Assembly (NCBI GenBank): GCA_032164245.1
Contig: JAVMKO010000020.1
Span: forward strand, 5,173,206 to 5,237,205
Direction: 5' to 3'
Source: Sternotherus odoratus
Taxonomy: Eukaryota; Chordata; Testudines; Kinosternidae
DNA: 64,000 nt
Shown here: positions 20,501 through 34,500 of the stretch, piece after piece
How positions within the stretch are numbered: position 1 is the stretch's first letter
Layout of the letters: each line of letters opens with the position of its first letter
Notes under the pieces: generated by a model
Databases searched by the model: none
Told to the model about the DNA's origin: nothing
Seen by the model: only the letters and a program-made list of their open reading frames with translations
Position numbers and translations under genes: made by a program

Positions 20501-22490
20501 TACATAAATGTAATTGAACTGAATTTCCTGCCCCTTAATGTTTCTAAAAGCACAGGGGGACTGAAAATCAAAAGCAGAACGGTCTCTTAAAAAAAATTCA
20601 AAGCAATCCATTTCTTATTGATAACCAGTACTTGAGACAAGGGTCTATGGCCAGAGCCTTGTAATCTGAACTAAGAAAAACTAAACATGTTTCAAGTCAC
20701 TGATTTAACCAAGAATGCAATTGGAGTGGTGGTGCACTAAAATTTGCAGCTGCAGAAAACTTTCCTGAATGCTGTAGCCTTCCTTCCCCAGAATACACTG
20801 GGAAGTGTATCAACCCAACTGTTAATTAAAACTGGCACAAATATACTTGTGTATGTGCATCACTGCCCCTTCTAAACATGATGGGTGTATGGTTATCCAA
20901 GATGCAGTCATCACCCTACTTTTCACTTGCATTGTGGCTAACTCGCAGACATTTTCCTTTCACCCAAGTTATGGAACCTTCTAATTGCAACACCCCATGT
21001 CCTTTGGTTTCATCCCCGTAGTTAACTGAGCTATGTGTGATTCCCCATGTCACTACCTCTTCCTGAGTAGCAGAGTGGAGGGGAAAGGCCAGGAAGCCAA
21101 TTTGACAGATCAAATATTCTAACCATTTTTTAATGAGGGATAAAGGTTAACTAACAAGGGCATGTAAGGCACTTTCCGGAAGGACGGCTGTTGCTACCAC
21201 TTGACTAGTGTATGGGATCATAACTGCTCAATTGCCATAGGACTTGTTCTACAAGAGAACCTCTCTTTAGCTCATGGGGCAGGGGCCAGTGCTTTCAGAG
21301 CAGGAAATTCTATTGTCTGGCATGCATCATAAAAATACCACAGCTGGGCTTTCTCCACTCCTGGTTAGAGAATGCCTGTCCTGGAAGGGAATGGATGAGA
21401 TGGGTTAGGGCTCTTCCCTCTCTAACCCTGGGATTAGCCAAATGTTTCACAGCCCATAAGTGCTTCTTACCTTCCAGACAGTTATTTGTGCGGGGCTGGG
21501 TTGAGCAAAAGTATGGCCGATCCTTTTGAGGAAGACTGTTGCTGGAGTAGAACATGCTGCAAGGTAAAAGCTCGAAGGTCATTGCCACTGCCCTTGTAAT
21601 GGTTACCTGCAGGACTTGCTAGTACATCAGCTGACGGGTGGGGCCAGTTTTGATGGCTGTTGGGCTACAAGGGCTGGCTTGAGGGTGTCAACCTCTTACA
21701 AGTTTCTGCATTAAAAATAGTTACAAAGTCTGCTTGGGACAGTATAATTAGAACTTCAGCAGAGAGAGAGAGAGGGGGGGGGGGGTTAGGATGAGTGTGG
21801 GAAGTGACTGAGTTTCACTTTTTACAAGCCTAGCCGTTTAAAATTGCACCTGGCCCCAGCCCGGGAATGCCACTGGATAACAGAGTTCCTACTGAGAACA
21901 CACCCTCCCTTCCTGCGGGACAGAAGCAGTTTTAAAGGGCTAGGACTGTATTTTTAAGCAGCAGCCAGGGAAGTTTCCACTTCTAAGCTCGATTCTAAAC
22001 ATTCCAGAGCTCCCCAAAAGGGGACTTTTTCTTAGCCCTGCTTCGTACACGTTTCTGGGGTGTGCATTGTTTGCTGCAGCTGGTGCATAAAACATGCAAT
22101 GAACTGCAATTTACAATCCTGAAATCCTCTCCTCCCCATGGAACGTCTCAGATTACTGCTCAAGCAGTGGGTAGGGTGGTGCTCTCATCTGTGAATTTCC
22201 CCTGGGTCAACTAACGCTAATAGGGACACAGACTACAAGAGACCGGTGGAGGTGAAGCTTGCTCCGGAAAGGGCGTGGCTCTCCACAGCTGGTGATGTCA
22301 GGGTCCAGATGTTGAAGGAAGGTGGCCCTGCTATCTTCAGAGTCTTCATTGAAAGAGTAGCAACTGCCCAGGGTCCTATTACTGCAGGGACGAGGCCTAA
22401 AGTCCCAGTTCCACGTTCCTAGCATTGCTCTGAAGCTGGCGGTGGTTTCTTGGCCCAACTGTAGGGGGTGGAGTTCCACAGCAGTTCTAA
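17548..22490. other. MTHFD2 3' UTR and convergent intergenic interval
   Basis: AT-rich, largely unique-looking DNA with no open frame or exon I recognise. The proximal part is the MTHFD2 3' UTR; its end is not fixed by sequence alone. An ATTAAA at 18275 and AATAAA at 19626-19631 and 20097-20102 are the + strand poly(A) candidates. A GA/G homopolymer-like run lies at 21762-21786. The minus-strand gene SLC4A5 approaches from the right, so the two 3' ends are tail-to-tail. Confidence 0.6.
19626..19631 (+). terminator. Candidate poly(A) signal for MTHFD2
   Basis: This is the first canonical AATAAA after the stop codon on the + strand, about 2.1 kb downstream. An ATTAAA at 18275 would give a shorter 3' UTR. 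Without transcript data either could be used. Confidence 0.3.
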
Positions 22491-22496
22491 TTTATT
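22491..22496 (-). terminator. Candidate poly(A) signal for SLC4A5
   Basis: On the minus strand this reads AATAAA, about 120 nt after the SLC4A5 stop. It is followed 3' by a GU-rich TGCTGTGG. More distal minus-strand AATAAA copies also exist (for example at 20113-20118), so a longer 3' UTR is possible. Confidence 0.35.
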
Positions 22497-22616
22497 ATGC
22501 TAAAAGCTAATGGAGAAATGGGGCCCGGGGACCAATGATCTCCTCAGTCTCTCACATAGAAAAATAGGCCCAATTTTCTTATTTAGAGATCATCACAAAG
22601 GAAGGGCAGCGTAGGA

Positions 22617-22700
22617 CTACAGCGTGGTCTCGCTGCCCATGTCCCGAGGGTGCTTTTCTGTGTCACTGTCTTCGTAGTCCGACTCCATCTCTATCTTCAC
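22617..22700 (-). CDS. SLC4A5: SLC4A5 terminal exon, acidic C-tail ending ETTL
   Basis: The acceptor is CCGTGCCCCAG|GTGAAG, phase 0, matching the previous exon. It encodes [13 protein letters not shown], then [13 protein letters not shown] and TAG at 22617-22619. VKIEMES aligns with the IKIPM(E/D) block of NBC tails. The last four residues, ETTL, are a class I PDZ ligand; a PDZ-type end is known for some NBCe1 variants. The C-terminal end differs from the human NBCe2 tail I remember. Confidence 0.85.
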   Translation of the reverse strand: MKIEMESDYEDSDTEKHPRDMGSETTL

Positions 22701-25700
22701 CTGGGGCACGGCGCAGAGAGGGTTTCGGGAGTAGTTAAACGCAGGAGATGATGGGCAGGAAATCTTCAGGTGAAGCGTAATACTGGAACGGAAGAAGGCA
22801 CAAAAAAGGGGTTATAATCCACGAGGCTGGGTTAAAGCTCTAGTCTTTATCTAATGGGAGTGGGACGGGAGAGAACTCAGCACAAGGAAGTCCTGAGATC
22901 TAGTCCCCTCTGTGACACTGGCTATTCTACAGCATTGGACAAAGTTCTCCGTGGCTCATTTTCCCCATCTGTATAATGAGGATCTCGTGCGGAAACCTGG
23001 ATCCAGATGTCAGACTCTGCAGCTTGGACCCAGGTCTCCTATGGAGAATACCTACCTCACAGAGGTCTGGAGAGGGTTAGTTAGGGTTTGTAAAGTACTT
23101 TAAAAGATGAAGAGTCCCGAATATTAATTGTTCATGGTCAAATCTTTCTCAAAACACCCCCTGAGCTGTTCCATGTTTTCTGAGCTCAGGAGGCAGAATA
23201 AAAGGACAGAAATCTAATAAAGAAGGAAATGCTGTTCCCATGTTGTTTAATCTGTGGAACTCACAGCTACAGGATATAACAAGACAGATAATGCTGTTGG
23301 CAAGCTGTTCAAAAATGATATACGCACCTACCTGTGAGGCTGTTAAACTACATATGATCAGAATTTCAAGGGCTATTGTTTCTCTACCAAATTCACGGCC
23401 ACGAAAAACACATCACAAAACCCTGAAGGCTGGACTTGTGTGTGTTTCTCTCCTATTCTATACAGTTTTCATGGCAGGGGAGACCAGCCTTTCTCAGATA
23501 GAGGTGTTTTTTTTTAGGGGTGCTGCAGTATTGCCACCCCTTACTTCTGTGCCGCCGTCAGGCCAGAAAGCGGCAGCTGCTGACCAGTGGCCCAGCTCTA
23601 AACACAGGAGCACAGAAGTTAGGTTGGCAATACCATACCGGGCCATCCTTACTTCTGCACTGTGAGCTGGGCTCCCAGCCAGCAGCCGCCATGCTCTGAC
23701 TACCTGGCTCTGACAGCAGCGGCACAGAAGTAGGGGTAGAAGCACTGCAACCCCCTCCCCCCCAATAACCTTGCAACCCTCCCGCCCCACAATTCCTTTT
23801 GGGGTCAGGACCCCTAGAATTACAACACTGGGTAAAGCTGAAATCAAGATATTTATGATTTTTAAAACCCTACAACCGTGAAATTGACCAAAATGGACTG
23901 TGAATTTGGTAAGACCCCGACCATAGGGCATCAGCGGATACCTAGGCGAATAACAAGGCTCATTAGCCCCTCGGCCAGTGAAGTCCTGTGTGTCTCAAGA
24001 TGGGACCCAAACACAAAGGCTTCCACAATGATTGGGCACTTCTGAAAATTAGGCCAAAATTTTCACAACACACCTCCAAGACAGGCAAGTATCTCCAATA
24101 TACACAGTGCTAAGCTAAGGTGTGGAGAGCTACAATAGGGACTTGGGCTCCTAAGTGCCGGAGCTACCTTTGACATGCTCACCCTAGAACAATGAGCTTT
24201 AAGCCTTCGTATGCACTTGTCAATCAAACAACAACGCAGATCCCATTGGCTGGAGAAATTCCATCAGTGTGAACAAAACCTCAGCGTTTAACCAGGGCAC
24301 ACATGAAGTGGAGGTAATACAGCTGCGTCCCACTGGGTGCAAATGTCAACCAGGCATGTGCACACGAACCAGAGTCCTAGCAACCTGCGCCGTCTTTCCT
24401 GACTCGTACATGGTCCTCACGTTCCATGTGCCGATGGTAATCCTAGAACTGACCTCAAACCAAACCCCCCAGAGGCCAGGAGAGACTGTGGTGCTGGCAA
24501 ATGGATCAGACTGAAAGAAACAAAAAGCCACCGGGCCTAGAAACTCATGCTATACCCCCCACTATATGTCTGGGAATGCCAGTCAGATCCAAACTCTGTG
24601 AATGGCCCATCGTATTTATTATAGGCCCAACCAAAACTCTAGATCTGAATTTTGGGGGGTCTGGGCCTGAACGCTGCAGCACAGGCCCATTTCTTTCTAT
24701 TTCAGTGTTGCCAACTCTCATGGTTTTATTACAAGTCTTGGATACCTGATTTTTTCCCTAAAGCCCCAGCTCCTGGAATCATGTGATTAGGTGGGAAGCT
24801 CAGCTTTCATTAAAAATAGAGAGGAAGTTTCTAGTGCTCATGGCTGAGGAGAAAGGCAAGAAAACACGAACCCTAAAGACTCCTAAAAGCAGACAGAAAA
24901 ACAAACCCAACATTATTTAAAAAAAAAATCGCATGCTTTTAAAACCAATTCATGTTCTCAAATGCCGGGGACTGGCAGTACTGCTGTTAGGCAGATGGGA
25001 GTGTTCTGAAATATCAAGGTCAAAACCTTCACGTGAATCAGGAGTAAGACAGGAACAGAAGAAAGGAGGAGAACCGGAGGTTCAACAATCCAATGAATTC
25101 AAAGTAGGACACGGTTATTCAGCCAAGTAAGCAGATGGTCTTCTCAAAATGAGCTCCCAAAATCCAGCGGTATGGCTGCACTAAGCACTAACGTTCTTGG
25201 AAAGCGAGGGCTGGAGACAGGATTCCTAAGAATTTAGAGCCAAATCTTGCAAACTCCAAACTTCCATCAAAGGAAGGATCAAATCAATGACCATCTGCTC
25301 CATCCCCTTTGCCAATGCACAATTACTGCCTAAGGCACATTTCCTAGTGCGCTGCCCAGTCTAGTTACAAATGGCCTGAGTGAAAGGGGCTCCCAACCCT
25401 TTACCCTCTGGAGACGATTCCACCTCTCACTGCTGGGAAGCTCTTCCTTGGTATTCAGTCTAAACTTTCCCTTTTGTAACCCCCATTCCCTTTCTCCGAC
25501 ACCGGTCTGCTGTACCACACTAATAGAGTTGAAGGAAAATATGAACAACCCTTCACCTTATACTCAGATCACACCTAAATTTTAAGATGGAAAAAAATGG
25601 GTACTTAATAAAACAAGCTTAAAATGCTTCTCGTTTCCTTTCCAGCCATTTTCACATAGCCAACTAGCCATCTCCTCTGTCTTACGCCTCCAATCATCCC

Positions 25701-28508
25701 TCCCGATATTTATACGACTATCTACAGGCATTTGTAGCATTAATTCCCTAGATATTTACACCAGAGCATCTGAGCTAGGTGCTGAATGAACAGGGTTCAT
25801 TCTGGGCCCAGCTGTGTTAAACTACCAGAAGGGAAAGTGTCTTCCTAGGGTATTTCTGGCCCAACGGGGAAGTGGAGATACTAGAATTTTCACAAGGGAA
25901 AGTTCTCTCCAGCAGGCGTTCCTGCTCAAATTTTGCTGAGTTCTGGATACTTTGACCCAGTATCTGACCTGACCTCCAGGCCTTTTGAACTTTGCCCATC
26001 CCATTAAGACACCCGCATGCCACACGACATCATCTGATTAGACACATTTGCAGAGGGGCCAGTGGAGCGTTAGTTAGAGCAGAGTTCACCAGTGGGGCTC
26101 TTTGGAAAGTGGAGACACATCACATGACAAGAGGGATGCAGAAATCCCGGATCACCTGCACGTGCCAGATCCACAACAAGCCAGGGAATTCGCTAAGTCA
26201 GGACTCAGCAGCACAAGGAGCAGGAAGGGCATTTTTTCCATTATGTGCAGCCTTGTGCAACCTCTCTGGTGCATTACGGTGGGACTTTCCCCTTCCACCC
26301 ACTCCTTTCTCTGAATGAGATCTGCTCTGGCGAGGTGCTCTGCTGTGATCTCATCTGCCATTGTCTGAGCTGCTGTGGCAATCACAAACCCGTAGAGGAC
26401 GGGAAGGGCGGGGTGCTGTGGGGGACCCCTGGGCAGGAACAGCAGGGGCTTCCATGAGTCAGGACTGGGGTGCACTGGAGTGTCCTGACACAGGAGATTA
26501 TGCCCCCCACGTTCTGATAGCATCAGCGGTTATGAATAGAATGAATGAATGAATGAATGAATGAATGGTGTGGATGCTGGGCACAGTACTGGTGGCCTGA
26601 GATAGGAGGACAGACAAGCTGATCTGGTGACCCTTTCTGGCAGTCAACTCGATGACCTTGAACAGCTGTGACTTAAATGACCAGGCAGTTTGGAACCTGT
26701 CTGGCAATGCAATAACTTTTGGAGATAGGGCCCGATTCTCCTCTCCTCTGCACCAGTCTGTGCGACTGTTTACGATGGGTTTTTGGGTTTTTTTGCGCAG
26801 ACATAGCTGCAAAGCCCTAGTGAAAATGGGCTGCGCTGATGTAAAACGTGAAGCTGGGATAAATTTTCCAGGATTTTGTTCTTAGTAAAGCTTAACTGCT
26901 GCCCCCTAGTGTCCACTCTGTATTATAAACAATAACATCTACACAGCAGGTACGGGACAGACCTGTCCCGCTTCAAACCCAGTTCTAGAGGGTGGGCGAG
27001 TGGGTTGCCAAATCACTGTGCTGCTCACCTGACTGCCTGGTTTTAATTTTTGTTCGGCCGCTGAGGAAAGTGGGGGAAGGCAGGAGAGGCTGAAAGTGTT
27101 TTCCACCCTGGCTGGCAAAACAGCGAAGGCCGCTCATGTCTCTGTTCACCCTGATTCAAGTCAGGTTTTCTTTAGCTTGAGAGGACAGCACCACTTCACC
27201 CTCTCTAACGAGGTTAAAAGAAACCAGTGGGAAAAAATCCAACAAATTTCCATACTTATGTTACAAATGAGACCTTGATTATGAAATCAGAAAAAAATAG
27301 TCTAATTCACACACTTTACTTGCTGCAAGTCTCTTATTTGGGATAATGAAGAGGCACCGATCGGTTTAATTTTTGCTAACAATCAGGTTCTGATCAATTT
27401 CACCATCGGGATCTAATGCATCAAATCCAATGCTGCAATCGTTAGCAATGCAAGGGGGATCCCAATTTGTTTAAAAAAGCCTAGTTTTCATTAGAATTAA
27501 AAAAAAAAGGGAATATTTGTACCAGCCTTTTTGTTTAATAAACGCTCAGTTTTTACAAAATCCAAAACAATGGGACCAACTTAATGTGACAGTGTCCCTT
27601 TGAATTAAAGTTCCATCTGTTCTTTGAGAGGTCCTGTTCAGAACAGACCCACTGAAGTTACACCAGGGCTGAATTTGAATCTTTGTGTTTCAGAACCGAG
27701 CTCATGACATATGTCTGGAAGGGTGCAACACAAAAGCTACAAGCAAAGAGAATCTGAATGGAAGACTGATGTCTTCTCTTGAACTCACACTGGCGCCTGT
27801 TTGGAAGTTTAATCTCCGCTCACCTATTTCCATAAGTCACCCAAATATAGTCACACTACCTGTTGGAATGGGGTAAGACTGAAAGGCCCTGGACACAGAA
27901 GGAAGATCCTGACAGCTGGTACTACAAACGCAGGACACACAAGAACATGAATCTCCGTTTTCTTTGCTGGTGGACACACATCCTATTTGACAACTGGGAG
28001 TGATGGACAGAGCCCATCAAGGCAAAGGAAGGCCCTGCCCCCTTCACTGAGGAAAGGGGACCAGAACCTAGAAATCAACAGATCACAGGGGACGAAAAAA
28101 GAAGCAGCAGGGACTGGTGTGTAGGTCATAGCCCTGGAGGCGAACGTCCTCTTTTTATCGGCAGAACAAGGGTGGCACTGACAAGCCTTTCTCACCCTTC
28201 CTTGGAGGGACTTACTGGGCAAGAGAGGGTGGAAGCTGAGTCCTTGGCTTCTCTACTAGTGAAGGGATCAGTTCGTGTCAATTCTCTTGACGGTTCTGAA
28301 GTCAGACTGTGTGTTCTCCCAGCTCTGCCAATACAGGCACCGCGGGGCCGGCAGACAGCAACAACTGTCAACAACTTTGAACCAGCGACGGGGTCAACCT
28401 CCCCTGTGGCTTTGGTCAGTTTGAATCATGCACTTGGTCTGGTTACAAGTGATTGTAGGATTCAGGAGACCTACGGTTTTTTATTTCCTACTCTGTTATC
28501 CACAGATG

Positions 28509-28556
<48 letters not shown>

Positions 28557-31500
28557 TCTACAGGGCCACAGTAGAAGAGACTGGAGAGAATCACAGATCT
28601 TTAAAGACAAGTCTATTTTCTAGCCTGATCCGTTGGCCGATGCAGCGCTTCCTACAGCCAGTTAGACAGTGCTTTTGTCTAGCTTGGTTTTAAATCTCCC
28701 AAGCAAGGGGGTAACACCACTGCCCTCGAGAGGAGATTTATACCCTATTGCAGCTTGTGTAGACATACCCAAGCGAGCTTTAATCTGCTTCACTGCTCTG
28801 GCATCCAAACTGGCTAGGTTCAAGCTGGCTCAGGTGTGTCTGCTCGAGCTGCAGTCAGATCCTGTGATTGCAATGGAGCCACACTCATCAATCACCCCTT
28901 TGCAGAAGGCAAGAGCAGGCCTGACGCCCCATTTAAACCCCTGATTTAAGTGGCCGATGGGCCCTTGCGTGGTCCCCTCTTCATAAGGGTGAATTCTACC
29001 CACAGAGTCCAGGTTTAGAATTTTTCTTTCTCCTGATCAGCCTGAATTTTCCATCCCTTCACTTCAACCCATTGCTCCTAATTATACCCTCTCCTGTTGC
29101 CTGAACCGATGCCGATTCCTGCCTGGCGTTCGCACCGATGGAGGTGCCTGACGCCAACAGCTCTGGGGGGCTGGGTTTATAACTGGGGAGGGATGACGAG
29201 CCTATTAAATGTCATTTACCTGCGATCCAAGTCTGAACCGTTAGGAGAGGAATCAGAACGCAAAGCTCCAGCTGGAGGACCTCTTTCCTGAAGGGAAACA
29301 CAGATGCATATGAAACCGTTTCAGGGTGAGGAAGGAACAAAACCAAAACAACCCCTCCCCCCCCCCTCCCCCAACCATCCCATTTAGAGGGAAAAGGCTG
29401 GTGTTGCACTGCCCAGCTGGGGCCCTCCAGGAACGAGCCATGTGGAACCCCCGGAAGTTCTGAGACCTCAACCATGAAGTTCAGTGAACTTACATGGTCA
29501 CCTCTCTCCACCCACTGATGGGTGGGAGAAAACACACCACTGGAAATACTGCATTTTAAAACGAATACGGCAGCTAAGAAGAGGGAATGTTAAAGGCACA
29601 AATGGGAGTTAAGCATCCAACTCGCCGCTGAACGTCGAGGTGCTTGTGTCTCTTTGGAAATCATCCCCTCATTGATGCAAAAAGGGGAGACCTGGATACA
29701 GAAATCGGCTGCTTTCAGTGCTCATGTAGTCTTTGATTCCCGATTCACCTGACTAGGTTTTCCTTTTAAAATTCAAAACCCACTTTTTCGAGCAGGGGAG
29801 CCTCAAGTTAGGTGCCTAAATAAGGATTTAGGAACCCAAGTAAAATGTTGCCAAACGCCTCTAGCCCCCATGGATTTCGGTGGGAGCTGTAGGTGCTCAG
29901 AAACTCTGAAGGTCCAGCCATTTTTATTTAGGTGCCAAAATGTGGGCTTAGAAACTTGAATTTTGGGCAAATTACAAAAAACCTAGAGGAAAAGCAAAAA
30001 GGAGCTAATCTCAGTGAGTTAATAACTGTAGGGTCAAAGGGTGCAATTTTCAAAAGTGTCTAAGTGACTTCGGAGCCCCTGTGCCATTTTCAAAAGTGCT
30101 TTTGGAGTTAGGAGCCTAAACTGCATTGAAAGTTGATGGAAGCTAGGCTCCTAAATCACGTAAGTGCTTATTCTTTGGGGACAAATCTTGATCCCATTGA
30201 AATCAGTGGCAAAACTCTCCCTCACTGCAATGGGAACAGGATTCTGCTCGATTTCCTCACAGTCAGGAAAAATAAATCCCCCAGCTAGCCACAAAGTCCA
30301 CACTCTGGTACAAATTTTCAACCTTTCAGTCCAGATGCAAACTGCTCCCAAGTTCAGGGTTGCTGGGATCCTCTTAATGGAGAACCACGAAGGAACGGCA
30401 TGGTTATCAGACACAAGGGAAGGGACCTTCAATGCACATATCACAATTCAATTGCTGGCCTTCCTGCTGAGGTTGCCAATAAGCAAATGCGTATGATGAT
30501 GCTGGTCTCTATCCATTGGGAATAGAACTAGACTCTTAACTTCTCTTTTATAGGCAACACAACACCCCTCAGATGGTATCAACTCTGCATCACACTGCGA
30601 CTGAGCTGGCTTCAGACCTGTCTCCTCAATCCAATAGGCTCTGTGTATCCTATTGCCAACCCACTAATCAATAGAATGTCTCTCTACAAGGCTTGCAACA
30701 AAAATGGAGGCCAATTGCCTCCAGTTTCATTCTTGGAGAACAGACTTGGGAGACTCTGGGCTTGCTGGAAACGGGACTATTTAGAAAGCCAATAAATATC
30801 ACGAATCTCCATCTAAATAGGAACCGGAAGCCATAAATGGGGTGCCATTTGGATAAAGCCTGGAGTCCACATTAGTTGCTGACAATGGCAAGTCTCAATT
30901 CACCTTCCAACAGAGGATTAAATGTTATGGTTAAGGTTTTCAAAGCAGCCTAAGGCAAAGAGGTGCCCGAATCCCATTGGAAGTTGTGACCTTAAGTACT
31001 TTAGTCCTTCTGAAACCCCATAGGAGATTGTCCCATTGAGCAACCACGAGGAAAGAGAATGAACCATAAACAAAGACAGCTACAGGGACCCAGACACGAA
31101 CGCTGACCATTTATGTCTCTTCCAGGAGAATTAAAGGCCTTTCCCTAATATCCAACCACAGCTGGGACAGCCCACAAGTCAGGATACTACAGTGTGGAAT
31201 AACTTATCAGTTCTAACGAAGATCAGCCTCCACATGGCTGACGGCAGGGGAATCTCATGGGATAAGGTGGATCAGATGGACGTGAGAGACCAAAGTCAGG
31301 ACAGAAACTGAATTTCTTCTGCCTTCCGCTGTGCCCCTCGGTGCGCAACCTACACCCACTTAGCCTCAGGCAGTCAGACATGTTGATGGGTAACTTAACA
31401 CACCCCAGACATCACAACATCTGGATTTTACTCCCTGAGCCTGAGGGATTCCAAGAGGGCGAGTCGAAGGTGGTGTGGATCACACACCGAGGAAACCACA

Positions 31501-34500
31501 CAGTAAATTATGCCGGCTTGAAGTCCTCAGACTCCAGCTCGGAATCTGGCTCACTGAATTTTGGCCCAGCCCTTCCTCTCATGGGGCAGCTGAATTTCCA
31601 ATTCCCATTGCAAGTGGAGACCACTTGCATACAAGAGAGATGGAGGCAGCTACCGGCATTGCGGAAGTTGGATCTTTCAGATGCTTGGTGTGGAGCCGAA
31701 CTTGGGAACATTCAGAAGCAAGCGTTGGCTCTCCACCAGTCTCCCCCAGAAAAAGGCACATTCCAAATAAGCCAGCCCTTTACCAAAGTGCCAAGGTAAC
31801 GTTTTACTGAAGGACTCGGGCATCCCTCTGACTTGCAGTGGCCTGGGACAGGAGAGACGGCAGACGGGGAGGGCTTTTAGCACAGCTGACTTTCAAGAAG
31901 ACTTTAGTCTGACAAATGCCCATGAATCCAACGTCTACCGTGCACAAATGCAGCTAACGATTTCCCTGGGCCGTCACTACTTCCTGTCCCAGGCTGCAAT
32001 GGCCGGGGGACAGGCCCAGAGAAGAGAGGTGCTTGTCGGGAAACGTTCAGCCTGTCATTTCAAGTTCTGAGCACCTGCAGTTCCAACAGAACTCGGCACA
32101 TGCGCAACACTCCTGAAAAGCACGTCCAAGGTGTCTGAAGTTGGGCAAATCAGAGGCCCCTTTGGCTGCTGGTCACTTGCCTGTTGACCCATAGGGAGAC
32201 AGTACTGAAACTAAGGCTAGAACTCCGGTCTCTTGAATCCCAAACCCTCTGGTATTTTTGAATTAAACTTTAACAGCAATGCAACACCTTACACCGATTA
32301 ACTAGCAAATTCTCACTTCCTACCCCTCGCCATGGGGTAAAGTATTATCCTCCGCATATTTACATAGGGGGAAATAGGCACAAGAAGGTTCCTTCTCCAT
32401 CCAGGTTCTGATAAACGCACCCATCACTATGGTAAAGTGACTTGCCCAAGGGCATGCAGTATCTCAGTATCAGAGTCAGGATTAGTACTACAGAGTTCCT
32501 GGTTCTTGAGCCGCCTGTGGGCAGGTAACCCCAGAGGAACAGGGTCTTGAGAGTTAGGTTTCTGGCATTCCTAGGCTAGAATGAGGAGTTTTTAGGCAGC
32601 AAAACAATTTTAAACTCAAGTTTAGCTCTAAAAAGCAGCTGAAGGATCCGCGTGTGTTCTTTTCCTCAAGCCTGTTTGTGGTTATCTACGCGTATCTCCA
32701 GCTTCAAAACAAGCCAAGCCCCTGCAGTGGGTTAATTTGATTAGTCACAAAATAGACCAAGCTGTTGAGGGTTAGTAAGTGGTTATAATGTTAGAACCTA
32801 AGCACTGTACTTACTGGTAATGCAATGGATACCGTTTTGGGGGTCTGATTGGACGGGTTCCATGGGGATCTTTATAACTGAGGGAGTTGGGAACCGAGGC
32901 TGGGGAAAAAGTGGGAAGAGCCAGTGAATACATTGATTCATACATCATGTCTGGGGTTAGCATGCCTGAAAACACACACATGCTGATGAAAATACAGATG
33001 CCCTTTTGCATTACATGAATCACTCTCATGCAGATGGCAGAAGGTCAGGATTTTCAAAGGAGTCTCAAGGATTGGGTACCCAGTCCCCATTGACAATCCC
33101 ACCCTAGACATCTATGTATCTATTTGCACGGTGGAAAGATCAACATCAGTAACACCAATTAAAATTGATCAGGATAATATGTTGCCTGTCATTAACGATA
33201 GCTTACATTTCTAACACTATTTATGCTAAAGGATTCCACATAAACTATGGTAAAACCATTGATCTGAAATGGTTTGGGGACATCAGAAACATAAGGGTAA
33301 ACAAGGGGATTGGATGAGAGAGTTACATTACTTGGTAAATAATCCACATAAGTGGACATAACTATGAATAGAATAAGCAAGATTTCTGGGTCAGAGATAT
33401 TTGCATAAAGGAGATCCTCCTACACACAGAAGTCATCCTCCCCTAAAATGCAGGCAGCTGGGGGGTGGGGGCAGAGGAGTGGGAGGGGAGCTCTTGAACA
33501 ATGAACCCTATGCATCAGTTTAAGACAGGCAGTGAAGAGAACCACTGTATCCAATTCAAACCACAAGGGGAGACTACACAGGTAGAATCAATGGAGAAAT
33601 AAACCAGGGAGTTTGCAAAGTTTGGATGGGTCTACACAATTTCATCCAGATACTTAACAAAAAACCACAAGGAGTTTGGTGATCAGTTTATGCCCAAAAC
33701 CATAAGCCCTAATGACCCTTGTAACTTTTACCTTAGCTAGTAGTATAACTGTCACTGCTAGTTTTAGTCAGATAAATGCCCCCTCCTTCGACTCTTACCG
33801 AGAAAATTGCTTCAATACTACCCTGCAGAGGGGAGTTCCACAGCTTAATTATGTGTTGAATTAACAAATGAGGTCTTTCTATTAATCTGAAGTGGGTTGC
33901 TTTTGAATGCACTATCCTAGCCTCTTGAATCTCCCACCCGACTGACGTCCTTCCCCCGAGGCTTCTAATCAGTTTGGGTGCTAGGTCTTTTGAGGACGAG
34001 GTGACCAAAACCGGACACAGCATTCAAAACATATTTGAAATCATCCTTTGTCTCAAAATTGCCTCCTGCCCTTGGTGACTCTCCCTTTTATGGGGTAGTG
34101 TGGTTGGAGGGGTTCATTTGCATTCAGTACCCAATAGTCCTTTCTGTTCCTGGCCCTTTGCTGACAGGCCAGCCATCAGATTTTTGTTTTCCCTTCTCTT
34201 CCATTTATACAGCTGTCACAGGGTCCGGGCCGCCCTGTGTTCTCTTGGCTCTTAATAAAGGTCTTGACACTGCTTTTAGTGCTCCACCCAAGTGTCCTTT
34301 ATTTACAGTGCAGCTTCTTATGGCTTCAGTGACACAACCAGTGCTCCCCACAATCCCCTAACAGTGGCCCCCACAATCTTGGGCCTCAGGTCTCTAGGCA
34401 CTCCCAGGTACCCTTCCCACAGCCTGCAGACAGCACTACCCTTCCTCTCCCTGCCGGGGCCTTCCTCCCCACTGACTGAGTCAGCGTTTTTATAACCCCT

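Noticed and set aside
28172..28693. 173-codon + strand frame
   Set aside because: Runs through a (CT)n(CA)n microsatellite (Ser-Leu repeat); chance frame.
31341..31799. 152-codon + strand frame
   Set aside because: No recognisable domain and no splice or promoter context; it lies in an SLC4A5 intron. Probably a chance frame.
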